From JAXMAZ01 sp046350115 (lineage in GTDB: Bacteria; Planctomycetota; Planctomycetia; Gemmatales; Gemmataceae), in the NCBI GenBank assembly GCA_046350115.1, contig JAXMAZ010000011.1:124001-188000 (forward strand): a stretch of DNA of 64,000 bases. Direction: 5' to 3'. The notes under the pieces were generated by a model. That model saw only the letters and a list, made by a program, of their open reading frames with translations. It had not been told where the DNA came from and did not search any database. Below are positions 17,129-25,930 of the stretch, one piece after another. Position numbers and translations under genes: made by a program. Every line of letters begins with the position of its first letter. Within the stretch, counting starts at the first letter, position 1.

Positions 17129-18535
17129 ATGTCCCTTTTCGCCACCCGCCGCCAGTTCCTCGCGTCCGGCACCCTCGGGGCGGTCGCCCTGTCGGCCCTG
17201 GCCGGCGAGTCCGCCCCGGACCCGCTTGCCCCGAAACCGCCGCACTTCCCGGCCAAGGCGAAGCGGGTCATCTACCTGCACATGTCCGGCGCCCCGCCGC
17301 ACCTGGACCTGTTCGACTACAAGCCGGAGCTGGTCAAACGGACCGGCCAGAACTGCCCCGACTCGTACCTCAAGGGCCGGCGGTTCGCGTTCACCTCCGG
17401 GGTGCCCAAACTGCTCGGCACGCCCCGCCAGTTCGGCCGGCACGGCAAGGGCGGCGTCCCCATGTCGGACGCCTTCCAGCACCTGCCGAAAGTGGCGGAC
17501 GACATCTGCCTCATCAAGTCGATGACGACGGACGAGTTCAACCACGCCCCGGCCGAGTTGCTGCTGTTCACCGGGTCGAACCGCCAGGGCCGGCCGGGGA
17601 TGGGGGCGTGGGTGACTTACGGCCTCGGGTCGGAGAGCCGCGACCTGCCGGGGTTCGTGGTGCTCATCTCCAGCGGGGTGCAGCCGAGCGGCGGGCAGAA
17701 CTGCTGGAGCAACGGGTTCCTGTCCGGGGTGTACCAGGGGGTGCAGTGCCGCAGCAAGGGCGACCCGGTGCTGTACGTGTCCGACCCGGCCGGCATGCCC
17801 CGCGACCTCCGCCGGCAGACCATCGACGCCATCGGCGACCTGAACAAGCTGCAGGCGGACGAACTGGCCCACCCGGACACGCTCACCCGGATCAGCCAGT
17901 ACGAGCTGGCCTTCCGGATGCAGACGGCCGTGCCGGAGGTGATGGACATCGGGCGGGAGTCGAAGGAGATCCTCGACGACTACGGCGCCAAGCCAGGGGC
18001 CGCCAGCTTCGCCAACAACTGCCTGCTGGCCCGCCGGCTGGTGGAGAAGGGGGTGCGGTTCGTGCAGTTGTTCGACTGGGGCTGGGACTACCACGGGACC
18101 AACCCGGCCGAGGACATCCGCACCGGGCTAACGACCAAAGTGGCCTCGATGGACAAGCCCGTCGCGGCCCTGATCCGCGACCTGAAGCGGACCGGGCTGT
18201 GGGACTCGACGCTGATCGTCTGGACCGGGGAGTTCGGCCGGACGCCGTTCCGCGAGGGGCGGACGGCGGCAAGCAAGGTGCTCGGCCGGGACCACTACCC
18301 GGACTGCTTTTGCGCGTTCCTGGCCGGCGCCGGGGTGAAGGGCGGGACGACCTACGGCGAGACGGACGAGCTGGGGTTCAGCGTGGCCGAGAAGCCGGTC
18401 CACGTCCACGACCTGCAGGCGACCATCCTGCACCTGCTCGGCATGGAGCACACCAAGCTGACGTTCCGGTTCCAGGGCCGGGACTACCGGCTGACGGACG
18501 TGCACGGCAAGGTGGTGAAGGACATACTGATTTAG
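17129..18535 (+). CDS. DUF1501 domain Tat-exported protein
   Basis: The 468-residue product starts with a Tat-like signal (TRRQFLASGTLGAVALSALAG). DUF1501 features follow: YLHMSGAPPHLDLFDYKP, MTTDEFNHAPAELLLFTG, ARRLVEKGVRFVQLF, GWDYHGTN, WTGEFGRTPFREG, GRDHYPDCFCAFLAGAGVKGG. The family belongs to the alkaline phosphatase/sulfatase-like fold and is nearly always next to a PSD1 gene. The start at 17129 directly follows repeat B2. The stop TAG overlaps the first arm of the 36-bp inverted repeat. Exact activity is unknown. Confidence 0.93.
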   Translation: MSLFATRRQFLASGTLGAVALSALAGESAPDPLAPKPPHFPAKAKRVIYLHMSGAPPHLDLFDYKPELVKRTGQNCPDSYLKGRRFAFTSGVPKLLGTPRQFGRHGKGGVPMSDAFQHLPKVADDICLIKSMTTDEFNHAPAELLLFTGSNRQGRPGMGAWVTYGLGSESRDLPGFVVLISSGVQPSGGQNCWSNGFLSGVYQGVQCRSKGDPVLYVSDPAGMPRDLRRQTIDAIGDLNKLQADELAHPDTLTRISQYELAFRMQTAVPEVMDIGRESKEILDDYGAKPGAASFANNCLLARRLVEKGVRFVQLFDWGWDYHGTNPAEDIRTGLTTKVASMDKPVAALIRDLKRTGLWDSTLIVWTGEFGRTPFREGRTAASKVLGRDHYPDCFCAFLAGAGVKGGTTYGETDELGFSVAEKPVHVHDLQATILHLLGMEHTKLTFRFQGRDYRLTDVHGKVVKDILI

Positions 18536-18620
18536 CCGCACGATTTCCGCCGAGCCAGCACGATCAGAACCAATTTGATTTGGATTCTGATCGTGCTGGC
18601 TCGGCGGAAATCGTGCGGCT
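18534..18620. terminator. Long perfect inverted repeat between convergent genes
   Basis: Two 36-base arms (18534-18569 and 18585-18620) are exact reverse complements around a 15-nt loop. The loop itself contains CCAA/TTGG that can pair. The DUF1501 stop overlaps the left end and the stop of the minus-strand gene begins at the right end, so it looks like a bidirectional terminator. At 36 bp without mismatch it is unusually long. Confidence 0.85.
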
Positions 18621-20119
18621 CACTTCCCGCTCATCACCGCCCGGACCGCCCGCATCTTCGGGGCGGTTTGCTCGTCCTGGTCCCAGTGCTCGAGCAGCCC
18701 CCAACTGCCCCACTTGCTGTACCGGCCGACCGACGAGAACACGCAGTTCAGCCCGCCGCCGTTGCCGAACCACTGGGTCAGGTCGTCCCGGTACAGGGCG
18801 GCCATCGCCGGGTGCCGGTTGGCCCGGTGGAACGCCTCGGTCAGCCGGGTGTTGTTCTCCGCCCCGAGGACTCCGACCAGGTGCTGGCCGCTCTCGTAGG
18901 CGACCAGCGTCAACCCCCGCTGCCGGGCCAGCTCGGCATACGCCTTCACCTTCTTGGCGTTCTCGGGCAAGTCCTTTCGGGCGGCGGCCAGGATCTGCTC
19001 CGGGGTCATCGCCGCCACCTTGTCGGCCGTCTTCGGGCCGCCCAGGCTGTTGCCGAAATACGGGGCGATGGCGATCGCGTCCGCGTGCTTGGCCGCGTCC
19101 TGCCAGCCCGCCACCTGCAGCCCGGTCCACGGGTTGGCCGCCTGGGCGGCCAGCACCCGCACCAGCCGGTCCGTGCCGAACTCGGCCGCGAACAGCTTGA
19201 AGATTTCCACCGAGCGCTGCGACGAGTACCGCAGTTGGGCCTGGTAGGCGTCCTTGGACAGCCCCAGCTTCTGCCCCTGCTCCTGGCAGTACCGGGCCTG
19301 GGCGAACTGCCCGTTCCACGTCTCGTTGCTGTACTCCAAATACACCTTCCGCTTCGGGTCGAGCTTCGCCTTGACCAGCTTGGCCAACTCCTTGACGTAC
19401 CCGTCGTCCGCCTTGTGAGGGACGCACAGCCAGGCGTCCACCCCGGCCGCGTTGGCCAGCGCCAACTGGTACTCGACGGCCACCCCGCGGTCCGCGGCCT
19501 GCGTGGCGTAGCCCGGGGGGGTGCGGTCGGCCCAGGCGACCACCGGCGAGTCGTTCGTCCGCCCCCAGTCCATGAACCGGGCGCAGGCGAACCCCTTCAG
19601 CCGGGCGAGCAGCGACGGGTGGAACGGCTCCTTCTCGTAGGTCGCCTCGAACCCGGGCAGGACGAACCGGATGTTCCGCACCGGGTCGGCCGGGTCGGTC
19701 CGGGTGATCTTCAGGCTGACCAGCCCCCGCTCGGGCTGGACGGCCACCACCACCCGGTTCGGCTTGCGGTCCTTCACCTCGGCGGCCTGTCCGAAGCTGA
19801 CCTCCCCGGCCCCGTCGTACAGGCACAGGTAGTCGCCGGCCGGGTAGCGGCCCTGCTGGTCGACGAGCATTAGCGCCTCGGCGACCTGCCCCGGGGCCAG
19901 CCGCTTGACGAACCCGTTCCCGTCCACCTCCAGCGGCCCGCCCTGGCCCCACGGCTTCCCCTCGGCCTGGCTGACCCACGGCCGGGCGGTCTTGAAGGCG
20001 TCCACGAACACCAGTTCGGTGGACCAGTCGGTGACGCCGGCCAGGTTCAGCCCGAACGGGCGGTCGGCGGCCGGGGCGACGGCGGCGGACAGGAGCAGGG
20101 GGAGTAGGGAGCGGAGCAT
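18620..20119 (-). CDS. Secreted GH-like / cellulose-binding domain protein
   Basis: The 499-residue product has a signal peptide (MLRSLLPLLLSAAVAPAADR). It then has an N-terminal beta-rich part (LNLAGVTDWSTELVFVDAFK, RYPAGDYLCLYDGAGEVSFG) and a TIM-barrel-like part (FARFMDWG-type FMDWGRTNDSPVV, VYLEYSNETWNGQFAQARYC, IAPYFGN, VAYESGQHLVG). The Glu residues of EYSNETWN and AYESGQH are placed like the acid/base and nucleophile of GH5/GH39-like clans. Planctomycetes carry many homologues annotated as cellulose-binding or hypothetical. Activity and substrate are inferred only. A frame extending up to 20620 runs into repeats and lacks a signal peptide, so ATG 20119 is chosen. Confidence 0.75.
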   Translation of the reverse strand: MLRSLLPLLLSAAVAPAADRPFGLNLAGVTDWSTELVFVDAFKTARPWVSQAEGKPWGQGGPLEVDGNGFVKRLAPGQVAEALMLVDQQGRYPAGDYLCLYDGAGEVSFGQAAEVKDRKPNRVVVAVQPERGLVSLKITRTDPADPVRNIRFVLPGFEATYEKEPFHPSLLARLKGFACARFMDWGRTNDSPVVAWADRTPPGYATQAADRGVAVEYQLALANAAGVDAWLCVPHKADDGYVKELAKLVKAKLDPKRKVYLEYSNETWNGQFAQARYCQEQGQKLGLSKDAYQAQLRYSSQRSVEIFKLFAAEFGTDRLVRVLAAQAANPWTGLQVAGWQDAAKHADAIAIAPYFGNSLGGPKTADKVAAMTPEQILAAARKDLPENAKKVKAYAELARQRGLTLVAYESGQHLVGVLGAENNTRLTEAFHRANRHPAMAALYRDDLTQWFGNGGGLNCVFSSVGRYSKWGSWGLLEHWDQDEQTAPKMRAVRAVMSGK

Positions 20120-20149
20120 TTGGGGGTCCAGGGGGTGACGGCGGTGAAA

Positions 20150-20385
20150 CCTAACCCCCCGGCCCCCTTCCCTACGAGGGAAGGGGGAGCAAGGGGGTGA
20201 CGGGTTCGGGCAACAGCTCCGGATTTGGGCGGCGGGAGCGGCCGCTAGCTCCCCTTCCCTCTTAGGGAAGGGGCCGAAGTTAAGGACACCCCCATCCCGC
20301 CCCACACTCGCATCTGCCGCGGACGCGCACGCCCCCCTTGCTCCCCCTCTCCGCTTCGGGGAGGGGGACGGGGGGGTGCGCCTCC
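20150..20385. repeat. Family A-type repeat arms
   Basis: The gene-free stretch 20120-20423 holds three arms: CCCTTCCCTACGAGGGAAGG near 20167, CCCTTCCCTCTTAGGGAAGG near 20253, and the CTCTCCGCTTCGGGGAGG core near 20345. Each is itself a small hairpin with a C/G tract. They separate the divergent GH-like and aldo/keto reductase genes. Confidence 0.75.
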
Positions 20386-20423
20386 TTCGTCGGTGTACCT
20401 CAACCCGCGGCCGGGTAATTAAG

Positions 20424-21412
20424 ATGCCGGCCACCACTACCCCGGTCCCTGCGCGAAGCCCGACAGCTCGGCAACCGGACCTGCACATCACCCCGGTCGG
20501 GTTCGGGGCGTGGGCGATCGGCGGCGGCGGGTGGGCGTTCGCCTGGGGGCCGCAGGACGACGCCGAGTCCGTCGCCGCCATCCACGAGGCGGTCGCCGCC
20601 GGGGTGAACTGGATCGACACCGCCGCCGTGTACGGCCTCGGCCACTCCGAGGAGGTGGTGGCGAAGGCGCTCGACGGGATGGCGGACCGGCCTTACGTGT
20701 TCACCAAATGCGGCCGGGTGTGGGGCGCCGACCGGCAGATCGGCAAGTCACTGAAGGCCGACAGCATCCGCCGGGAGTGCGAGGCCAGCCTGCGCCGGCT
20801 GAAGGTGGACGTGATCGATCTCTATCAAATCCACTGGCCGGAACCGGACGAGGACGTGGAGGAGGGCTGGCAGGCGGTGTTGAAGCTCAAGGAGGAGGGC
20901 AAGATCCGCTGGGCCGGGGTGTCCAACTTCAACGTCGAGCAGATGCAGCGGGCGGCGGCGTTCGGCCCGATCACCTCGCTGCAGCCGCCGTACTCGCTGG
21001 TCCGCCGGGAGATCGAGCCGGAAGTCCTGCCGTACTGCGAGGAGCAGAACATCGGGGTGCTGGCGTACTCGCCGATGGCCAGCGGGCTGCTCACCGGGGC
21101 GTGGACCCGGGAGCGGCTGGCCGCCCTGCCGGCCGACGACTGGCGGCGGGAGAAGAACAAGCAGTTCCAGGAGCCGCTGCTCACCCGCAACCTGAAGCTG
21201 GTCGAGCTGCTCCGGGAAGTCGGCCGGCCGCAGCAGGAACGCCGGGCGAGGTGGCCGTCGCCCTGGGTGCTGGCTTGCCGGCGGATCACCGGGGCGATCG
21301 TCGGGCGCGGCAGCCGGGTCAGTTGCCGGAGCTGGTGGCGGCGGCGGACTTCATGCTGTCGGCCACCGAGGTGCTGCGGATCGAACAATTCCTGATGGAG
21401 AACCCCGGCTGA
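20424..21412 (+). pseudogene. Aldo/keto reductase, several frameshifts
   Basis: The main frame has the AKR fold: GFGAWAIGGGGWAF, WIDTAAVYGLGHSEEVVAKAL with catalytic Asp and Tyr, YVFTKCGRVW with catalytic Lys, LYQIHWPEPDED with catalytic His, GVSNFNVEQMQ, QPPYSLVRRE and LAYSPMASGLLTG. Between about 21225 and 21310 the frame changes three times: GTPGEVAVA, then WVLACRRITGAIVG, then GQLPELVAAADFMLSATEVL, ending at 21412. Another shift may exist near 20480, where the other frame reads RQLGN before DLHITPVG. The gene would encode an NADPH-dependent oxidoreductase of about 330 residues. So many indels in one gene suggest poor local sequence, but decay cannot be excluded. Confidence 0.8.
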
Positions 21413-21441
21413 GCCGATGACGGTGGTAGGGAGGCCGAGCC

Positions 21442-21732
21442 ATGAAGAAGACGGTGACGCTGGACGAGGTGCGGGACCGGCTGCCGGAACTGATCCGGGA
21501 CCACCTGCCGGGGACCAAGCTGCGGGTAACGGACGGCGAGACGGCGGTGGCCGAACTGACCGTCACCCGGCCTCCGACCGCCGAGGAGGAAGCGGCCGAT
21601 CAGGCCCGGTTCGACCGGGCGTTCCGCGACTTCTGGGCACTCAACCCGGCTCACCCGCCGATTCCGGAGGGCGTGCCGCTGGACGAGTGGATCGCCGACC
21701 GCCTCGCGGATTACCGCCGAGGCAGCCGGTGA
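21442..21732 (+). CDS. Phd/YefM-type antitoxin
   Basis: The 96-residue protein starts MKKTVTLDEVRDRLPELIRD, the N-terminal fold seen in Phd/YefM and VapB-like antitoxins, followed by a beta stretch (TKLRVTDGETAVAELTV) and an acidic C-terminus (PTAEEEAADQARFDRAFRDF), the part that usually neutralises the toxin. GGGAGGCCGAGCC precedes the ATG. It overlaps the downstream PIN-like gene by 4 nt (GTGA), the layout of a toxin-antitoxin operon. Such pairs autoregulate their promoter through the antitoxin; no operator was identified. Confidence 0.75.
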   Translation: MKKTVTLDEVRDRLPELIRDHLPGTKLRVTDGETAVAELTVTRPPTAEEEAADQARFDRAFRDFWALNPAHPPIPEGVPLDEWIADRLADYRRGSR

Positions 21733-22184
21733 CAGACATCGCGACCTGGCTCGCTCGACCCACCGGGCCGCCGAAGTTCGTACTCGACACATCCCTCCCA
21801 CCGGCGTGGCGGTGGGCCGCGCCTGCAACCCAGTACACCCAAGCGGTGCTGCTCCGGGCATACGTGACGCCGTCGGTCGTCCCCCAATCATGGGCCGTCG
21901 ACTTGGCGGACGTTCTTCTGCGAACAGAGCGTTCCGGAACGGTATCGACCGCAGACGTGGACACGATCCTGCTCGGGCTGTGGCACTATCCGATCCAGAT
22001 CGACACCCAGACCGGCCCTCGGGCCTGGACGGACTCCCTCCGCCTCGCACGGACGTACCGGCTTAAGGTGGTCGAGGCGGCGTATCTGGAACTCGCCCAA
22101 CGACTCGCGCTGCCGCTCGCCACCATTTCCCCGAAGCTCCGCCGGGCGGCCACCGCCGCCGGGGTGCCGATCTTCGCGCCCTGA
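21729..22184 (+). CDS. PIN-domain (VapC-like) toxin with altered acidic residues
   Basis: GTG at 21729 overlaps the antitoxin stop. The 151-residue product has the PIN order of motifs: FVLDTSLPPAW (first Asp), PQSWAVDLADVLL (VapC has Glu where Asp stands), YRLKVVEAAYLELAQRL (VapC has YDAAYLELA), and PLATISPKLRRAATAAGV (VapC has PLATLD). Three of four metal-binding acids are therefore changed: two conservatively (E to D, D to E) and one lost (D to S). It may be a weakened or inactive ribonuclease. The antitoxin next door supports its TA origin. Confidence 0.75.
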   Translation: MTDIATWLARPTGPPKFVLDTSLPPAWRWAAPATQYTQAVLLRAYVTPSVVPQSWAVDLADVLLRTERSGTVSTADVDTILLGLWHYPIQIDTQTGPRAWTDSLRLARTYRLKVVEAAYLELAQRLALPLATISPKLRRAATAAGVPIFAP

Positions 22185-22245
22185 TTGGTTGCACCCCAGG
22201 CCGGTTCGTGGTCTGATGCTCCCTCTCACTTCGGGAGCCGCTGCC

Positions 22246-24120
22246 ATGCGAACCGTCGGGACTCTGCTCGCCGCCCTCCTCGCCCCGGCCGGGCTGCTCG
22301 CCCAGGGGCAGGAGTACCTCAAGGCCCACTACACCAAGTACGAGTACCGCGTCCCCGTCCGGGACGGCGCCCGGCTGTTCACGTCCGTGTACGTGCCGAA
22401 GGACGCCGGGCCGGACAAGGCGTACCCCATCCTCCTCATCCGCACCCCATACAGTGTCGCCCCCTACGGCCCGGACGCCTACCCGGACGACCTCCGGCCG
22501 AACCCGGCGTTCGCCAAGAGCGGGTACATCTTCGCCTACCAGGACGTGCGGGGGCGGATGATGTCCGAGGGCGACTTCGTCAACATGCGGCCGCACGTCG
22601 CCGTAAAGAAGGGGCCGAAGGACGTCGACGAGAGCAGCGACACCTACGACACCATCGACTGGCTGCTCAAAAATGTGAAGGGGAACAACGGCAAGGTCGG
22701 CCAGACCGGCATCTCGTACCCCGGGTTCTACACCGTCTGCGGGATGCTCAGCGGCCACCCGGCGCTCGTCGCGGCGTCGCCCCAGGCCCCCGTCACCGAC
22801 TGGTTCGTTGGGGACGACTTCCACCACAACGGCGCCCTGTTCCTGCCGCACGGGTTCAACTTCCTGGCCGTCTTCGGCAAGCCCCGGCCGGAGCCGACCA
22901 AGACGTTCTCCGCCCGGTTCGACCACGGCACCCCGGACGGGTACCAGTTCTTCCTGGACATGGGACCGCTCAAGAACGCCAACAGCAAGCACCTGAAGGG
23001 GGACATCGCGTTCTGGGACGAGATGATGCAGCACGGCAGCTACGACCAGTTCTGGCAGAGCCGGAACATCCGGGCGCACGTCAAAGAGGTGAAGCCGGCC
23101 GTGCTGACCGTCGGCGGGTGGTTCGACGCCGAGAACCTGTTCGGGGCGCTGGAGACGTTCAAGAAGACCGAGGCGAACACCCCGCCGAAGGCCGGCAACC
23201 ACCTGGTCATGGGGCCGTGGGTCCACGGCGGCTGGTCCCGCGGGGACGGGGACAAGCTCGGGGACGTGAGCTTCAACGCCAAGACCGGCGAGTTCTACCG
23301 GGACAAGATCGAGCTGCCGTTCTTCGAGCACCACCTGAAGGGGAAGGACGACCCGAAGCTGCCGAAGGCGAGCGTGTTCGAGACCGGCACCAACGTCTGG
23401 CGGAAGTACGACGCCTGGCCGCCGAAGGAGGCCCAGGCGGTGACGTTCGCCTTCCGCGCCGGCCGGCTCCAGGACGGCCGGGGGCCGGTGGACGAGAAGA
23501 TCGCCAAGGACGCCCACGACGAGTTTGTGTCCGACCCGGCCCGGCCGGTGCCGTACTACGACAAGACCGGGATCGGCATGGCCCAGCCGTACATGACCGC
23601 CGACCAGCGGTTCGCCGCCCGCCGGCCGGACGTGCTGGTGTACCAGACCGAGCCGCTCGACGCCGACCTGACCATCGCCGGGCCGGTCGAGGCGGAGCTG
23701 TACGTCAGCACCACCGGGACGGACGCCGACTGGGTGGTGAAGGTGATCGACGTGTTCCCGCCGGACTACCCCGATCCGAAGGAGAACCCGACCGGCGTCC
23801 ACCTGGGCGGCTACCAGATGCTGGTCCGCGCGGAGGTGATGCGGGGCAAGTTCCGGGACAGCCACGAGACCCCCAAGCCGTTCGAGCCGGGACAGGTGAC
23901 GAAGGTGAAGTTCACCCTGCCGGACACCTGCCACACGTTCCGCCCCGGGCACCGGCTGATGGTCCAGGTGCAGAGCAGTTGGTTCCCGCTGGTGGACCGC
24001 AACCCGCAGACGTTCTGCGACATCTACTCGTGCGGCGAGGAGGCGTTCAAGAAGCAGACGCACCGGGTGTACCGGTCGCACGAGTACCCGTCCGGGGTGA
24101 CGGTCCGGGTGCTGCCGTAA
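22246..24120 (+). CDS. CocE/NonD family hydrolase (X-Pro dipeptidyl-peptidase-like esterase)
   Basis: The 624-residue product has a signal peptide (MRTVGTLLAALLAPAGLLAQ). Then follow VPVRDGARLFTSVYVPKDAG, LIRTPYSVAPYG, the nucleophile elbow GQTGISYPGFY (Ser in GxSYxG), VGGWFDAENLFGAL with the probable acid, and VMGPWVHGGW with the probable His. The C-terminal jelly-roll (VYQTEPLDADLTIAGPVEAELYVST type) is also complete. This is close to alpha-amino acid ester hydrolases and glutaryl-7-ACA acylases. ATG 22246 lies 8 nt after CGGGAG; an upstream ATG at 22216 lacks a site. It is an exported esterase/amidase; natural substrate unknown. Confidence 0.9.
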   Translation: MRTVGTLLAALLAPAGLLAQGQEYLKAHYTKYEYRVPVRDGARLFTSVYVPKDAGPDKAYPILLIRTPYSVAPYGPDAYPDDLRPNPAFAKSGYIFAYQDVRGRMMSEGDFVNMRPHVAVKKGPKDVDESSDTYDTIDWLLKNVKGNNGKVGQTGISYPGFYTVCGMLSGHPALVAASPQAPVTDWFVGDDFHHNGALFLPHGFNFLAVFGKPRPEPTKTFSARFDHGTPDGYQFFLDMGPLKNANSKHLKGDIAFWDEMMQHGSYDQFWQSRNIRAHVKEVKPAVLTVGGWFDAENLFGALETFKKTEANTPPKAGNHLVMGPWVHGGWSRGDGDKLGDVSFNAKTGEFYRDKIELPFFEHHLKGKDDPKLPKASVFETGTNVWRKYDAWPPKEAQAVTFAFRAGRLQDGRGPVDEKIAKDAHDEFVSDPARPVPYYDKTGIGMAQPYMTADQRFAARRPDVLVYQTEPLDADLTIAGPVEAELYVSTTGTDADWVVKVIDVFPPDYPDPKENPTGVHLGGYQMLVRAEVMRGKFRDSHETPKPFEPGQVTKVKFTLPDTCHTFRPGHRLMVQVQSSWFPLVDRNPQTFCDIYSCGEEAFKKQTHRVYRSHEYPSGVTVRVLP

Positions 24121-24161
24121 CCCGAGTTCTTCAACGGAGCACCGAGAACCAGGAGGCACGC

Positions 24162-24485
24162 ATGGGCGCGTGGGGGTCGGCGGCCTGGGACAACGACGAC
24201 GCGGCGGACTGGTTCGGCGACCTGTTCGCCGCCACCAAGCTGGCCGCTCGCGTCGAGAAGACGCTCAAGAAGAAGGACGTGGAGGAGTACGCCGGGCAGA
24301 TCCGGGCGGCGGCGTACATGCTGGTTGCCCTCGGGCGGGTGTACGTCTGGCCGATCGACGACCTGGACCGTCACCTCCGGCTGGCGATCGAAAAGCTGGA
24401 AGCGATCCACCAGTTGCCGGACTACGAGGGCGACCCGGCCATCGCGGCGGAGATCGCCGAGCTGCGGTCCCGGCTCGCGCCGTAG
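24162..24485 (+). CDS. DUF4259 domain protein
   Basis: The 107-residue protein begins MGAWGSAAWDNDDAADWFGD, the signature start of DUF4259 (GAWG...ND.A.DW). The rest is helical and acidic (LEAIHQLPDYEGDP). A strong AGGAGG precedes the ATG by 5 nt. It lies 42 nt after the CocE-type gene and may be in the same transcript. DUF4259 proteins are small cytosolic proteins of unknown role. Confidence 0.85.
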   Translation: MGAWGSAAWDNDDAADWFGDLFAATKLAARVEKTLKKKDVEEYAGQIRAAAYMLVALGRVYVWPIDDLDRHLRLAIEKLEAIHQLPDYEGDPAIAAEIAELRSRLAP

Positions 24486-24560
24486 CCGGTCGGGCTTGGC
24501 GGCGGTCCGGCCTCTCCGGTACAACACTTGCCGACGCCCGCCCGGCCCGTTGGACCCGGA

Positions 24561-25667
24561 ATGCTCCGCCCGCTGCTCCGCCTGCGATTCGGCCGCCCGA
24601 TGACCGACGCCCCGGTCCGCCGGCCGGCCCGCCGTCAGGCGAAGCGGGCCGTCCTCGCCGGGCTGGGGTTCGCCCTGCTCGCCCACCTCGGGCTGAACGT
24701 CGCCCTGGACACGGTCCGGCAGGAGTACCGCGACCCGGAGTACGGCCACCGCCGCAAGGAGTTGGGTCGGCTGCTCCGGTGGGAGGAGCGGTACGGCGGT
24801 GGCCGGCCGGTGGTCGCGGTCCTCGGCAGCTCTCGCACGGAGATGGGGTTCAGCCCGGACCACCTCGGTTTGGGCACCGGCCCGACCGACCCGCTGGTGT
24901 ACAACTTCGGCCAGGCCGGGTGCGGCCCGATCGGCGAGGTGCTCACCCTCCGCCGGCTGCTGGACGACGGCGTCCGCCCGGACGCGGTGCTGATCGAGGT
25001 GCTCACCCCGGTGCTGGCCGGGGACGGGCCGGCCGAGCAGGTGGTGGTGCCGGCCCGCAAGCTGGCCGTCCGCGACCTGACCCGCCTGGCCCCGTACACC
25101 GACGATCCGGCCGCCCTCCGCCGCGGCCTGCTCACGGCCCGGCTGAACCCGTGGTACGAGTACCGGCTGAACCTGATGAGCCACTGGAAGCTGGGCAGTT
25201 GGCTGCCGTGGCAGAACCGGCAGGACTTCCTGTGGACCCAGATGCGGCCCGGCGGGTGGATGCCGTACTTCTTCACCGAGATGCCGCCGGGCAAGCGGGA
25301 GGTCGGGCTGAAACAGGCGAAGGCCGACTACCAGGCGTACTTCGCCCGCTACCAGATCGCGCCCCGCACCGACAAGGCGTTCCGCGGCCTGCTGACCGAG
25401 TGCCAGGCCCACAACATCCGGGCCGCGTTCTACCTGCCGCCGGAGTCGCCGACGTTCCGCGGGTGGTATCCGCCGGGCGCGATCGAAACGGCCCGCGGGT
25501 ACATGACCGGCTTGGGCAAGGAGTACGGGGTGCCGGTGTTCGACTGCCGGGAGTGGTTCGACGACGAGACCGCGTTTGCGGACGGCCATCACCTGCTCGG
25601 GCACGCGGCTGAGGCGTTCAGCCGCCGGTTCGGGGCCGAGTGCCTGGGACCGTGGCTGGCGAAGTAG
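24561..25667 (+). CDS. Membrane-anchored SGNH-like protein
   Basis: The protein has a basic N-terminus, one transmembrane segment (AVLAGLGFALLAHLGLNVAL) and an extracytoplasmic domain. GRPVVAVLGSSRTEMGFSP resembles the nucleophile block of SGNH hydrolases (Gly-Ser-Ser), YNFGQAGCGP the second block, and DGHHLLGHAAEAFSRRF near the C-terminus supplies the D-x-x-H pair. Similar Planctomycete proteins are related to DUF1574 and alginate O-acetylation factors. Function is inferred only. Starts at 24561 and 24600 are both possible; neither has a strong Shine-Dalgarno. The stop TAG (25665-25667) is the first three bases of repeat B3. Confidence 0.65.
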   Translation: MLRPLLRLRFGRPMTDAPVRRPARRQAKRAVLAGLGFALLAHLGLNVALDTVRQEYRDPEYGHRRKELGRLLRWEERYGGGRPVVAVLGSSRTEMGFSPDHLGLGTGPTDPLVYNFGQAGCGPIGEVLTLRRLLDDGVRPDAVLIEVLTPVLAGDGPAEQVVVPARKLAVRDLTRLAPYTDDPAALRRGLLTARLNPWYEYRLNLMSHWKLGSWLPWQNRQDFLWTQMRPGGWMPYFFTEMPPGKREVGLKQAKADYQAYFARYQIAPRTDKAFRGLLTECQAHNIRAAFYLPPESPTFRGWYPPGAIETARGYMTGLGKEYGVPVFDCREWFDDETAFADGHHLLGHAAEAFSRRFGAECLGPWLAK

Positions 25668-25755
25668 GGCGGTGCCGACGCTTTGGGAGGCCCGCCGATC
25701 CGGGCAACGGCTGGATGTCGTTACGGCGGGCCTCGCAGACTCGGCACCGCCCTAC
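25665..25755. repeat. Paired inverted repeat, family B (B3)
   Basis: The arm TAGGGCGGTGCCGACGC starts exactly at the stop codon of the SGNH-like gene; the inverted arm ends at 25755, 8 nt from the end of the convergent zinc-ribbon gene. The spacer is about 26 bases. Confidence 0.9.
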
Positions 25756-25762
25756 GCGAAGA

Positions 25763-25930
25763 TCACCCCGCCTTCACCAGCCAGCCCCAGAACGGCCGCC
25801 CGCACCGCCGACAGCGGATCTTCCGCAGCCCGAGCAGCCGGGGGAACAGCCGGACGAGCCACCCGCCGGTCAGCCGCAGGTCGGTCGCCCCGCACTTCGG
25901 GCACACCTTGTTCCAGACGCTGTCCGACAT
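25763..25930 (-). CDS. Small zinc-ribbon protein, 55 residues
   Basis: From ATG 25930 the product is MSDSVWNKVCPKCGATDLRL, then a hydrophobic/basic middle (LVRLFPRLLGLRK) and CRRCGRPFWGW. The two CxxC knuckles 27 residues apart make a zinc ribbon; the hydrophobic turn may touch the membrane. A start 18 nt upstream is possible. Function is unknown. Confidence 0.7.
   Translation of the reverse strand: MSDSVWNKVCPKCGATDLRLTGGWLVRLFPRLLGLRKIRCRRCGRPFWGWLVKAG

Noticed and set aside
22063..24159. A 698-codon minus-strand frame
   Set aside because: Antisense of the CocE-type hydrolase; low-complexity Arg/Val/Leu-rich composition with no recognisable motifs.
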